NCBI GenBank assembly: GCA_013396655.1
Contig: WBMV01007373.1
Span: forward strand, 458,583 to 522,582
Length of the DNA: 64,000 nt
Source: Campylorhamphus procurvoides
Lineage: Eukaryota > Chordata > Aves > Passeriformes > Dendrocolaptidae
Reading direction: 5' to 3'
This document shows positions 8,248-21,200 of this stretch, in pieces. A model generated the notes under the pieces. That model saw only the letters and a program-made list of their open reading frames with translations, was not told the DNA's origin and made no database searches. Positions within the stretch are counted from its first letter, which is position 1; every line of letters starts with the position of its first letter. A program made the position numbers and the translations under genes.

Positions 8248-8841
8248 CCTTCTGTGATGTCCAGCACAGACCCTTCCCAGTGCTCTCCCAGTTCCCTCCG
8301 TGCTGTCCCAGCTGCGGTGCCACCCCCAGCGTGCCCCCGGAGCGGGGAGAGGTGTTTCTATGGAGAAAACCTCTCCGGAAAGGCTCAAAGAGCCGCCGGA
8401 CGGGGAAAATGTTGTTGACTACAATTAAGTGACTCGGAGACACGTCTGAGAGCCTTGGAGTGGTCTCTTTTCCAGCATTTTCCAGGTGTTTGGTACAAGA
8501 TCGGGCTGCCAAACTCTGCACAGAGAAAGATTCCCCACTGGAAAACTCCCCTGCCAACCCAGTGGCCATTTACAAGTGAATGGGCAATGCCAAGACTGAT
8601 GGGGCACCTGCCCCAGCTGAGGAGGGCTTGGAAGTGCTTCAAATGTTCCTTACCAAACCAATTCTTCGTGCTGTTTAATTCTGGGAAAGTGACTTGCAGA
8701 CCCGGAGGTAGAAATGGTAATGGATAAATGTTAATGAAGAGGCTCCTGTCTAGAGGAGAGCCAGTAAGAGAAAACAGTCACCCTTGTAAAGAATAGTTGT
8801 TGGTAGTTTATTTACAACAAAATGCAAGGGAAAATACAATA
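8248..8841. repeat. block Y, second copy (continuous with PITPNC1 3' region)
   Basis: Near-identical to 7339-7924 apart from an extra GGAAAACT. This copy runs without interruption into the sequence at 8842 and beyond, so it is the one in its natural context. Confidence 0.88.
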
Positions 8842-11800
8842 TTAAAAATAATAAATAACTTGGAAAAAACCCAGAAACTAAGTAATATGAATGAGAAAAA
8901 TGACAGTCAAATTCTCCTGCTGAGCCTTGCACTGTTTAACATGCAGAGCAAATCAAGACTTGGTCCTTCTTTGATGTAGTGACTGATGTTGCCATCAGTG
9001 CTCTAAATTAAAGAAATGAAGTACTGGACATACAGAATCATGTGAAATTATCACAGAAATGAAATAAACCAATGAAACCTGGTTTAGTGACACCGCAAAA
9101 CTACAGGAGATCGTAATTCAATGACCATGCTGTTCATTTAAAGCAAAACATTGTTAGACTTATTTAGCAATTTTAACTTACACATAGAAAACCAAGTCCA
9201 AACAATGGCAACAGAAAATCTCCTATCGACAAGATCATGAATTGTCCCTTACTGCACTCACTATTTGATAAAAAGCATATACATTTGGCTTATTTCAAAG
9301 GATAACACATCAGTTTGAAGTTCTAGTGCAGCAAGCTTCAAAGCAGTTTTAACAAAGTACAGCGGTCTTGTTACAAACTGAAATTCAAGGAACAAATATT
9401 TCAGTTTCAAAGTCTCTACAGCAGCAATTAATGCAAATTGGCTACTAGATGTCACAAAATCACCTTCCAGAATAATCAAAAAAGCCAAAGAATAAGGTCA
9501 AATAGTTTCTTTCCATAGGATTTATCCAGTCATTTACAAAATTGACCATTACATTCATAAGAATTCCCATTAAGTACGTGTTTCAGGAATGTGCTGCTCC
9601 TCACAGCCTTTATGGGTCCCTCCCTTCTTGATTTACTGGGAGCTCAACCCTTCTGAATTGCCAGTTGTCTTGTAATGGTTGTTCTACCCGAAATACAGAC
9701 AAGTACAAGCAGAACTGGGAGCAGGTTTTCATAGAAACCCGAACCAACTAAGCACATTTTTTAGCTCTGAACTGTATTCTCGATAAAAGATTCCTTGCCA
9801 AGTCCTTGGAATTCCTGCCACTGTGGCAGAGAACAGGAACACGGCTGTGGTGCTGCTCAGCTCTGCTGCCTGGCACTGTGCTCTGAAGATGTACTCAGTA
9901 AATAATCACAGCCTGTATTTTTGCAAAAGAAGTCAGGAACACCTGCAAAACTCTCTCTATTTTAATCCTAATAAACATGTTGGAAAATACAACAGAAAGC
10001 ACTGGCAGAAGGCAGTATTGAAAACAACCCCTCTACCTCAATTAGGTGTTACACTAATGTTACTCAGACCTTCCTCCTCATTTGAATGTTCCAATCATGA
10101 CACTAAATAATAATAATAAAAATAGATTAGACCAGTTGTAATTGTGATTCTGTAATATGCACCCTTGTTAAGCTGAAATCATAAATCAAAGCAGGAAAGT
10201 TCTGTTTGCATCACTGCAGCAGCTTCTTTTTAAACCAACCAACCATCACCCATCAGGGTACCAATCCCTCAGAATTCCCAGCTCTGGGAAGAAAAGCAAA
10301 GCCAAGCATGGGCAGGATGTGGGAAATGCAGGAAGTCAGACCACAGCAAACCTACAGAGTTCCTGGACTTTGCTGGCTACAGAGTTTTCACTATCAGACA
10401 AATACACACTTGTTTTCAGTGCAGGTTGGCAATGGAATTACTTCTGCTATTAAAACTACCCCTAAATACCACACATTCTGTATAACTTGGACTGCAGCTG
10501 CATCCATCAGTTCAGTGCACTCCCACCACTGTGACCTGTGCAGGTGAGGGGCCACCCCCAAAGGGACTGTACAACATTCAGGGATAGCTCAGGCTGGAGG
10601 ACTCTCTTTATTCAACCCATGCACCATGTCATGCCCAAAGCATCCCCCACTGTGACCCTGATCCAGGTGGGAGCTGCCATTCCAGTCCCTTCCTGAGCAG
10701 CCACCAGGGGACAGGAGCTGCCACCACACAGCAGTTGGTGTGCAAGAGCCCCAAGTGCCCCAGATCAGGGTCAGCAGGGACAGGCTCTCACCGAGTTTAC
10801 ACTGTGAATAGGAAGGAAGGGAGGAAGAGACCCCTCCTGCCACTTGCTTTACTCCTCCTTCCACAGTCCACGCTTTTCTCTGGGAAACGTCCTTGTCTAC
10901 ATTTGAATTCCTGAGATTTGAGAGTGATTTCACAGGCAGGCCAGGAGGAGCTCTCCTGGTTTCTCAATGTCACCCATGATAAGTTTGCTGTTTAAAGTGA
11001 CTGATTTTGTCCCCCCTTCCCCAGATAATCCAGCAGATTGTGCTGTTTAGGAAAGATGTGAGGCAGGAAAGAAAAAGGAGCCTCGTGTTTTCTTTCCTTT
11101 CCATCCAAGGTCTCACAGCCTGACTAACGCTCTTCTTCCCGCAAGGACAAGACAGAATTCATTGGGTTTGCTTCTCCACTGGCACAATTCAGCTGCTTTC
11201 TTCCCAGTCCCACACACAGAACACCATCGATGAACACCAACACGGACTCTGGGCTCACAAAGGGACAGGGCAGAGCTAGTAAAATACAGTATTTACAAGA
11301 AAGAGGTGGTTTCTTTTACAAATTCTGTGCAAGATAGAAATAGTTCAATGGCCTCAAAGTCAGTAAAATTAATTACAGTTGGGGCTTTGATACAGTGATA
11401 CTTTAGGTTTGAAAAGATTTGTTTTGTGTTTTAGGCCCCAAATCCTGAGTCATATTAAGCGAAACGTGAATCTGTTGGTGTTCCAGTACAATGAGTTACA
11501 GGTCAAAGGTTTATGAACACACAGGAGAAGCCTGAGACTAGGAAGCATCTGAAAATCAGCTATAAAAGAAGAAAAAGGGAGGGTTTTTTTCCTGTTAACC
11601 CTGCATTCTAGTTGGCACTGGTTTGCCTCAGAAGTCCTTGGCAGCTTTACTAAATACCTACTCCTAATTATAAATGCTGTGACCTAGATGAGGGTTTGCA
11701 GGCAGAACACTGCTACAGAAAGATTGATTTTCCTTTCAAGCATCCCCTCAGCCTTTTCCATGGATGTCAGTAAGATGCACCATATGGCTTGAAACACTAC

Positions 11801-12028
11801 TTTAGGAATATATAAACTACGTTCTCTTGCATGCACTTCTCAGAAGGTTTTAAGGATCAAGTCTGAGGAAAGAAGTTGTCTTTCCACACCGGGAAGATTA
11901 TTTTAAGCAAAAAAAACAAAAACCAAAGAAACCCAACCAACAAACCAGCACGACCTTTGTAGCAATTGAGTTACGTCACTCTCGCTGTGGCAGACATGGC
12001 TTATCAGGAGGAAACATGCGGGGGTGAT
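8790..12028 (-). other. PITPNC1: probable PITPNC1 3'UTR
   Basis: From the stop codon to the best AATAAA there are about 3.2 kb without any recognised exon, repeat or second gene. The left part (8.84-9.6 kb) is AU-rich. Open frames here are short and unsupported. The extent is inferred from the polyadenylation signal only. Confidence 0.5.
8807..8812 (-). other. PITPNC1: putative PITPNC1 polyadenylation signal
   Basis: Minus-strand AATAAA follows a T-rich, AU-rich 3'UTR-like stretch and is followed downstream by T/G-rich sequence, as expected at a cleavage site near 8785. An alternative upstream AATAAA on the minus strand lies near 10608-10613. Confidence 0.5.
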
Positions 12029-12288
12029 TTAAAGGGTTTTTTTCGATGGATCTGGAAGAGTGAGAGTTTCTGGAGCAGACTTTTTCCGAGGCCGATCTTT
12101 GGGAACTGTTAGGAAGTCAGGAGCATCTGTAGAGAGAGGAGTTGACGGAGCACTAGATGGAGCACTGCGGGTTGAGGAAGGCATGGAAATGTTAGAGATG
12201 GATATTGCCGGTGGGAAAATCCCAATCTTCTTGTTGGTAGCTTCCTGAGTGGCTCGTTCAAACTCTCGGACTTCATCCATTGTCATGT
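12029..12288 (-). CDS. PITPNC1: PITPNC1 terminal exon, coding part (long isoform)
   Basis: Starts at acceptor CTGAAG; the first bases ACATGACAATG read D-M-T-M after the G left by exon 8. It encodes [20 protein letters not shown], a Ser/Pro-rich tail with [18 protein letters not shown], and [19 protein letters not shown]. As read it stops TAA at 12031-12029, right after an A7 run, losing the conserved end. With one extra A the frame continues to TGA at 11978-11976 and ends DKPCLPQRE, against DKPCRPKSE in human. Confidence 0.95.
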
Positions 12289-15200
12289 CTTCAGCCAGAA
12301 GGAATGAAACATAAAGGCACGTTAGAATACTTTGAAAAGATCATTTCATTAGCTCAGTTAAACTGCTTCCATCCAAATTCTAAATCGGGGACCGACTACT
12401 TATCTTGCATCCCATTAAGTGATTCTCCACATGAATGCCTCCCCATTGTAATGCACTGGCTGGAGCACAGTAAGCACAATGGAAAGGAAACAAAGTTTTA
12501 AGTACATTAATCACGTCCTGATGCTTCTTCTACCTGGGTCTGAGCTGAATAAAGATTGCTGCCCCTGGAAAACCCAGCAGCTACACAATTCACTCGGATA
12601 CACAGCCTGCAGGTAGAATTTTTCAGAACTTCAAACAAAAAAAGACTGAGAGTGGTTTTGAGGTTTTCATTTGGGTTATGAGCCCAAACGGGTAAGGGAT
12701 TGTCACGGGTTTGTTCGTCTGCTTTAATTGCCAAGGGACGGACAATTCTGTCTCCTGGAGCTGCAGCTTCCTGCACAGAGCTGAGCCCGCTTTGCTTTGC
12801 CACTAAGAAAGCCTGAGGAATTCCCTCTCCCTTGACAAAGCCTTCCAACTTTCCACCCAGAAACGGCACTTAAACACGGACGGCCAAGTGACAAATGCCC
12901 TGCTGCACTCCCTGCGAGGCGGAGGCGGAACGAGCTGAGCGCTGATAGCGGGACGGTGCGGGGATGTCGCCCCGCAGGTGCCGGAGCTGTCCCGGTGCTG
13001 CCGAACCCCGCAAGAGGGCAGAGCGATCCCGGCATGGACGGGCTGCCGGAGCCCAGCCCTGCAAAACTTTCCCGGTACAATCCCAAAGGAGTGGCATCTC
13101 CCACGAACCGGGCAGGTGAGCAGAAAACCGGCAAGACCCTCCTGGAACCTGCCCCTCCACCTCTGCAGTGCCTGCAACGCGCCCACTGAGCCAGCTGAAG
13201 GGTTTCATTGAATTTAAAGTATTTCATTAAACCATTTATAGATTCTTTGAGCCCTCAAAGCTCAAAAAAAACCCAACCCAGAAATAAACCCACTAGACTT
13301 TTAGTGGATTTAGAATTCTTGCTCATTTGGGTGCCCGAGGCGTGGTGATCACCAAATATGTGACAAACCCCTGCACTCCCAGGGCATGGACACTGTTCAA
13401 TGCTACCCAGCTGCTGGCACGTGTCACCTGGGCTGCAAATGTCGTGGAGAAGCAGCTTTATGTTGTATCAGACAAACAAAAGCATGCAGGTTGCCAGCTG
13501 CCTTCCCGCTCCCCTGCCCCGACATTCCAGGCACCTTTCCAGCCCCCCAGTTATCAGGAGAGAGAAGGGAGCCATTCCCACCCCTGAGGGATGTGCTGGC
13601 TATAGGAGATGCTCTCAGGGGGACTGTACCTGCTCCTGCTGCTCAACATTTCATGTCACACCCTGGAGCAGGGTGTGAGTGTTTCGGCACTCCAGGGGCC
13701 CCAGACCCCCAGAGCCTGTGCAGCCACTGCAGTGATTCCACCCAGGAATTCTGGGCAATGTGAACCAAAAGCTGCCTTAGAAAAATGAAAAGGGACAGGC
13801 AGGTTTCTCAGTGAATGGCCGTTGAAGTGAAATCTTGCAGAGTGGAGCCTCCAAGACTCTTCATTTTCAATTCAAAAACAAAATACTTGTTGCCCCTCCA
13901 GTTGACTTCTGCTTTTCAGCTTATCCTTGCTTTAATTTCCTCCTGCTCTGGCACACAGTCCAGTAAAACAGCCCTTACCCTGAGCTAAGAAGGCTCAGAT
14001 TCTTTATTTTTTCTTATTCCATTAATAACACCAACTGCTCTGGCCTCAATGACAATTTTTCCACATAGGAACTACAAATGGCAGACTCCATTCAGAGCCA
14101 AATCCTGCAGTGCAGAGCCAAAATCTGAACTAATTCTCATCTAAGGAGGGTAACCTTGATGTCTGTGAAGCTGCTGCATTACCAGGACAAGAATTCCCTT
14201 CCTAGTGACTGCTCAGCCAACATCTTCTCGGGCTGGTGACAACTGGCACTGAGCAAGCACCAAGGAAAGACCTGGAGCTCTTCAGGTCTTGCCCCAACTC
14301 ATTACACGAGTAAAACCATCCCTGAGTTCGACACCACAGTGAGTAGAACCAAAGAAATAATGGCATTTCAAAAGCAAAGACCACTGCATCTTTTCTACCT
14401 GCAGAGAGGAACAATCTCTAATTTTAGGACTCTCCATGTGGTGCTCAAATTAAGAAATTAAGTACTTCTATTAAATGTCCAGAATTTCAGTCCAAGAACC
14501 TACACAGAAACCTGCCCTTCTCCAGGGCAGTATTTAACTGCTGTTAAATACTTCTGAAAATACTCCCCACCTTATTGGTAGCTAATCAATGACATTAAAA
14601 TGACTTAGAAAAGAGTAATTAATTTTTTTTCCTGGTGAAACAAAGGATTTTAGCAGTCCCATAGAAATTTTCCACTCCCCATGTTCCTGGCTTTTTGACT
14701 GAAGCACTCTGAACTCCTGCACTTTTCAACTTCTCAAAGAATAGAGGTAAAACTCCTCTTTAACTTCCTCCTTATGCACCCAACTGAAATTTGAGCATTG
14801 TGTTTCCCGGTGACTGTACATGGGCCCAACCCCTCCCTTCCTTCCATCAGTGGCAGGGTTACAGTGCAAACCAAAGGCAGGATTGCACTTCATGGAGAAA
14901 GAGCCTGTTCCTCCTGAAGCAAAACCTCCCCACAATTCCACTGACTGATCAGCAAGATCAGCTGGTTGCTCTTCTCTGCTCTGTGCAGGTGTATTAGCCA
15001 AGGATGTTTTAAAAATTGACCTACTCTTGCTTTGGCATGGCTCTCTATTTCATCCACAGTAGATGAATGTTGGTTGCAAACTTTAATGTTGGTTTTTTCA
15101 TGCATATTTTTCTCGTATTCTCGAACATCATCCATAGTCATATCTGTAAAAAGTTCAAAATTGTTGGCATTTTCCATGATTCAGTGCAAACTTCATCTTT

Positions 15201-18200
15201 TTTTGCTTTTTTTTTTTAAGGAGAAGGTTCTAGGAACACAAAGTCTTTCAGCAGAAGCCAACAAAGGATTTTTTAAAAAAGCAAGGAGCAACTAGCTTTA
15301 TGAAAACTGCCTCATAAAGGTAGTTGTGTCAGCCAAGGAAGGTGCAAGGAGGTTAAGTCAAAGGGAGCCAGAGAACAGGAAGGAGTGGAAATTGCTCAGG
15401 AGTGTCTGTGTAACGTAAGGGAGGCAGGAAGCACTGAAGTGCAGGCCTTGGCAAAGGCCAAGATCTTCTAAGGGGATTTTAGAAGATCCCTTGGAATAAA
15501 GGTTAGATACAGAAGATTATCAATATTTACTTACCTTTCCAGCACTTGCAAAAAGATTTTAGGTTATCTTTGCATTGTACATCTCATAACCAGCAAATTA
15601 GTTTTAGTGTTAGAGCCCACACCAGCTTAGATTGCAGAAACTCACACTGGCTTACATGGGTCAGTGAATTAATAGTGACTGCAATAACAGTTTTGTAGCC
15701 TCAAGCAATTCAATGGATTATAAGAATTAGAACTATCCTACAAATCAGGCTGATCCCTCCAGCTGATCCCACGCCTGGCTGTGGTGTCCAACCAGCTCTG
15801 TCTGTCTTGGAACACCAGGCAGTGGTTACAGATTTAACAGGGTTTGTCATCAACCACAACTCCAGTAAAAACATAAAGAATCCAATAATTGACTTGTGAC
15901 CTTACCCTTCTGAGTATTCCCATGCTCTCAATAAATTATCTGCTTGGGAGTGAGGAGTCAGAACAGGGATGGTGTCAGGATTCTGGGTTGCTCTTTACAA
16001 GGGTTTGTAACTTCAGAGCCTCGTAAAAACAGCCATCAATTTTTTATCCCAACACCTAACGAGCATTTTATTAGCACAGTCTGCTCTCCAATGGGTGCCC
16101 CTTTGGCCATTCACACTGTGAGCTGCTCCTGAGGCTCCCATTTTTCTCAAGTTTATTATGTGCCACCAGGATTTGCAAATTCTTGTCCCACACCACTCCC
16201 AGTTCTGTGCTATGAGGCTCCTGCTGCATTTTACAGGCTGCTTTTAAGGAAAGACACAACCTCAGCCATTATATTAGTAGCACAGTGTCAGAATTCACCA
16301 GCAAAAAGAAATGCAGTCTACAATTCTGATCCAAAGGAACCACGGGATACCACTAACTCCTACTTTTTCATTCTTTTACTGTTATCTGGAATGGAAAACA
16401 AGCTCAGAAGCTGTGTCAGTAACATGCTGGGATGCATCTTGCCAAGCAGAGAACATGCTCTTTATTAGTAAACAACACTGAGAAAACAGAGTTTCTTAAT
16501 AATAAAGCTAAATACAGTTTAGTAAATTTAATGACAAGACATTCATACTTACAATGTCAGTAACAGCAACCATAACATGTTGTTTATCACACTGATTATC
16601 TGATTCACTTTAGCTGAATCCCACCATCTCCAGGTCTTTCTCAGATTTTCATTTTAAAATAAGTTAATAGACACTTTAAAAAATAATTTTTTGATGCTTT
16701 ACACTGAGTGTTTCTTTCATATCTGTTTTAGCAAGGCCAGATTTTCCAGGTTCTGTACTTTGCCTGATAATTAAGCTCTAAAAGTAACTGTGTTAGTCAG
16801 CAAAAAGTCTCCCCATGACAGTAAAGATCCACAAGGGAACTGTGTATCACCGTATTTCACTTGTGGAAAGAGTATTTTTGACAGAGTGATTTCAGAGTCA
16901 GGAGGGGAAAATCTGTGGTGAATTGGGTTTGAGCTCAATTATTTGGTTTAACTTCAGGGCTACTCGTTTGGCATCATTACCAGTAACTCTGCTGAAGTGC
17001 AGCTGACACTTTGCTCCCCAGTAACATTCTCTATGTCTCACTGTATAGATATTTTGGGTGGATTTAGGGCAAATTTACGGGCTCAATTTTTACAGGAAAT
17101 TAGGCTGCTTTATTTAAAGTCATCAGTTTCCCCGACTCTGCACAGGGAAGAGAATGGGTCAGTCTATTTTGGGCAAAAAAAATGAAATTAAAAAATGCCC
17201 AAATTGGTGTTTCCTGAAGCTTAAGGAGTGTCTAAATAGACATTGTAAATATATTCCCAAATTCCTATTACATGTTCCAGGGCTGCCTCAGAACCTGTTG
17301 GAGGTGTATCTATGACTATGGTTATGTCTTACTGAAAACACATGGAAAAGGCACAAACCCCGTGAGCTTATCCTATACAATGTCATTGAGTTCTCTGATA
17401 TTCAGATGACTCTGTCCTGCTGGAAGTGCCCATTCCCAGGGCTGCCCTGGGCCACTTCCAAAGATTCTGGGCACCATGGCCCACAGAAGCCTCAAGCTCT
17501 GCCCCTGCCCTTGGCAATGCTGCCCTGGGAGCACTCACCGTACCACTCATCCACCCAGGCGAACGCCTGCCGGTGCCCGATCAGCAGGATGTCTCTGACC
17601 ACCTGTGGACAAGGAGAGGGTTAAAGAGCAACCAAACACCTCAGCAAAGCAACATCATCACCTTTCAGCACCACTGAGTGGGGTTGGTGCCTGAGGAGAC
17701 ATGCCCTGGGGAGCTGGACATGCTGGCTCTGGAGGGCTCCCAGTTTAACCTCCCTGGTGCCAACACTGGGTCATGTTAGCACAGCCCTGACCTGCATGGG
17801 AATCCATTGGGAACACGTATATAATCCAGTAATCCTTGGGCAATGAGACATTCTGGATCTTTTCTTTTTCCTTCTTAGTTTTCTAAACACGTGGGAGATC
17901 AATACTCTGAAAAATCTTCTCATTTGGCTGTTAGGCCATTCACTAATTAATTTTTTAGTAGACTGATTGGAAAACTTTCCCACTACCTGTTTGTAAGGAA
18001 TTCTGCACCTCATTTCTACATGTACATACTCGTGCATGCTCATAAATACTTCAGCTCATGTATTTGTCACAGCACAGGAAATGTTACAGGTAAGTTTTTC
18101 TCAACCTTAGGCCTGAGCAGCTCTGGCTTTGTCAAGTTTGTGCCCAGAGACGAAGTTTTTGGCTCTGCTCCAGATCTTTCAGACCTTGAGAGAGCTCTCA

Positions 18201-21200
18201 AGCAGACTCAGCTGAGCTCCCAGGCCTCTCCAAAGCCAGAGCCACATTCCTGGGTATGCTCAAGTTCTGCTTATGTGAAGGGTAAGAAACAGCTCCTGTT
18301 TCACTGACCTTGTGTACAAATTGCTCTACTCTGGTTTGAAGTCCCCAGACTTCAAATTTCACAGTCACAAGTTTGTAGGAACACATAATTGGCTGGTGGG
18401 TCTCTCTCCAGCCTTCTTTCAATTGGCCTCTCCCAGTCTTCTGCGACTTGAAATATTTGGGATCCTGCAAAACAAAGAAAACATACAGGGAAATGCAGGA
18501 GGGGAAGTCATGTTTGTCCCCTGCTAAAGTAAATGTTTTGATAAGACATAAAATATTAAAACATGCTAACAAACATGTTGAAAAATGAACATGAAAGTGA
18601 GTTAAGTAAGCACCAGGATATCCTAAAATCCAACCCTGGCAGTGAATTGATGGCAACATATTCTTGGAGAAGCACTGACAATCATATCTAGAACTACAGG
18701 GAAATCCATCACTGCAAGTCATTACCGTGCAGTGCATTCCAAGGGTTATTTATGGCCCTTGGGATAAAAGAAGTGGCTTCTTCAGAGGCTGCTTTTCCTT
18801 TCTCCCTCCCTTTCTACCCACTCCTGTCTCCCCGAAATCGTGACCAGTTGGAGCTTGGACAAATCCCCACTGATGTGACTCTGACAAAGTCATTCCCAGT
18901 GTGAACTTGTACAGCCCTGTGGGCAGCTAAGCAGGGAAGCCTTCCAGTTTAGCCATCTCTGCTTATAACTGGTTGTGGGCAAACACTAATTTCAACTCTG
19001 TCTCTCTTTCACAAATTAGAATATCAAAGAAATTTGTGTTGAAATTACAACATAATTTCATAAAGCTATTAAAGACATTAGTTCATCTTTAAAGTTTACT
19101 TTTATCTGTACAAGATGCAGTTTTATCTATTAAAGTGTTATGTTCCATATTGGTATAATTCCATTTCCCTTTATGTCCAATCCTGCTAATTATATCTTGT
19201 AAATAGAAATAATTTACAGTTAAGCATTGCTTTTCACAACTTGACAATGATGTCATTTCAGAAAATTCACAGTGGAGTTCCTAAAATGTGTCCTCAAGAA
19301 CAACCACGAGTGCTCAGCTGTGTTCTTTTCCCAAAGCTGAGGTCTGGGAAGACCTTTTAGGATCTGTTATAAAAGCAGTTAAACACGTATTTAAAGATGT
19401 GCTTAATTACGTGCTAGATTGAAGACAATCAGGAGAAAAACTAACGAAAAATTGATAAGACTATTCTGATCTTAATTTTCTTTAATTCGGTGACTTTCTG
19501 TATCCCTCAGCATTCCTGTTTTCTAACGTTTATCTCCTGACTTGGCTTCTGGTTTTATCCATAAACTGAAACTCTGACAGTAAAGCTCCTCTACAAACCT
19601 CTAATGAGGTGATAGTCTTTCCTGTCTGTGAAAGTCACTGCTTTTATTGCTGACACAGGCTTTGCTAAGTGGAGACTTCAGGCTCACAGTACAGTAAGGT
19701 TTCAATGTTAAATCCCCATAAAAACAATCCAATGTCATCATATATCAGAGTAACACCCCCCTGTACAGCACATGCTCTTGCCAATCTTCTCACCCAACAC
19801 AGCTCGACCTCAGATAGATAGAGATATTTTCTGGATGAAAGAGTTGCTTTATAATTGATCCCTGCCTGAAGCAATCAGTATAAACCTAATACTAATAAAA
19901 AGAAAAAAGGGAAGAACTAAGACATAACATTCAGAATGATGTAACATTCTAGTAGGTGGTTCCATGAATAAAGAAATAATTACAGAAAATATTATTTCAA
20001 ACTTTCCTGCAAAATATTCCAGTATAAAGTAAGTATTTCTAAAAGGGAAAACAGTTTCCTATAAAGCAGGGTCTGCTGTTCCTTACACACACACAGTGCT
20101 GGTGTGATGGAGCCATGGCCTTGATTCAGCATTTCAGATACTCACTTTAATAATTCTGAGTGTTGTACTTTATATCCCTTCAGAGATCACCAGATCTGGA
20201 ATGGAATAACTTCAGTGCAGTCCAAAGGGGTTTAATGTAATCAGCTGGAGTCAGTATCAGGTTTGAGACTTTATAAATGCACATGCAATACTGAGTAAGT
20301 GCCCTGCAGCACTGCCCAAGCACAGGTTTTATAACCTGGCTCTGGTTTGGTGAGTTGGACCCAGCCAGGGGAGGGCACAGTGGGAATCACCCACTGACTG
20401 CAGTGCCACTCATCCCTGACATCACTGCCAGCTGCCAATGCCAGACATGGCTCCTCTGTGTCCCTTCAGCAAGTCCCCTTCCCCTGAAGGACACCAAGAT
20501 TAGTCACAAATTGGCTGGACAGCTCCAAGCCAAGAGCCAGACGATGACGGACTGTTCGGGCAACTCATATCAAAGAGCTTTTAGGGCAATTCCTGCCTTT
20601 CTGAAAGCATTAACATATTGATACTATAAAACTGCAGATTGATGAATGGAAGCCAGGACTCAGAGGAGCAGATTTCCAGACTGTTGTTTGAGGTGTTGAT
20701 GATTTTTTACTGAGCTGAGGGAGCTGAGACTCAAAGGCTGCACAGAAGCCAAGCAGTGGGATGAAAGGCACCGGGCAAAGTGAACTTGAGAGTTCAGTCT
20801 CTGGGTCATCCATTTGAAGGGCACACAATATCTGACAGAGCTAAGCTGTTATCATTGTTGTCATCACTGGGCTTTTTACTCAGATGCTAAAAAAATTAGG
20901 TGTTTAAAAACATCTTGGACACAAATTCTGTCTCAGCCATGGCCCATGCAAGGAAGCACTGAGGGCAAGAATCTCTATATTGCTTTCTGTATTTTGCACG
21001 TGTTCACACCTTTGCTATTGGGCACAGCCATGGAGAACATGCCATGCCAGAGGCACCTTGGTGGCACCAGGACTGCCCATCTTCTGCTCTTCAGTTCTGC
21101 TCCAAAGGCCCCTGAAATCACTGAGAACTCAGACATGAATGACTTTTTGTGCCTAACTCATAAGATCAAATTCCCCAGTTAAGACTCCCAGCCTGGAATC

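Noticed and set aside
14890..15024. Continuation of the cassette exon frame to a stop at 14892-14890 as a terminal exon
   Set aside because: The extension has no counterpart in the human short isoform, whereas splicing at GTAGGT to the terminal exon gives exactly 268 residues and the matching end.
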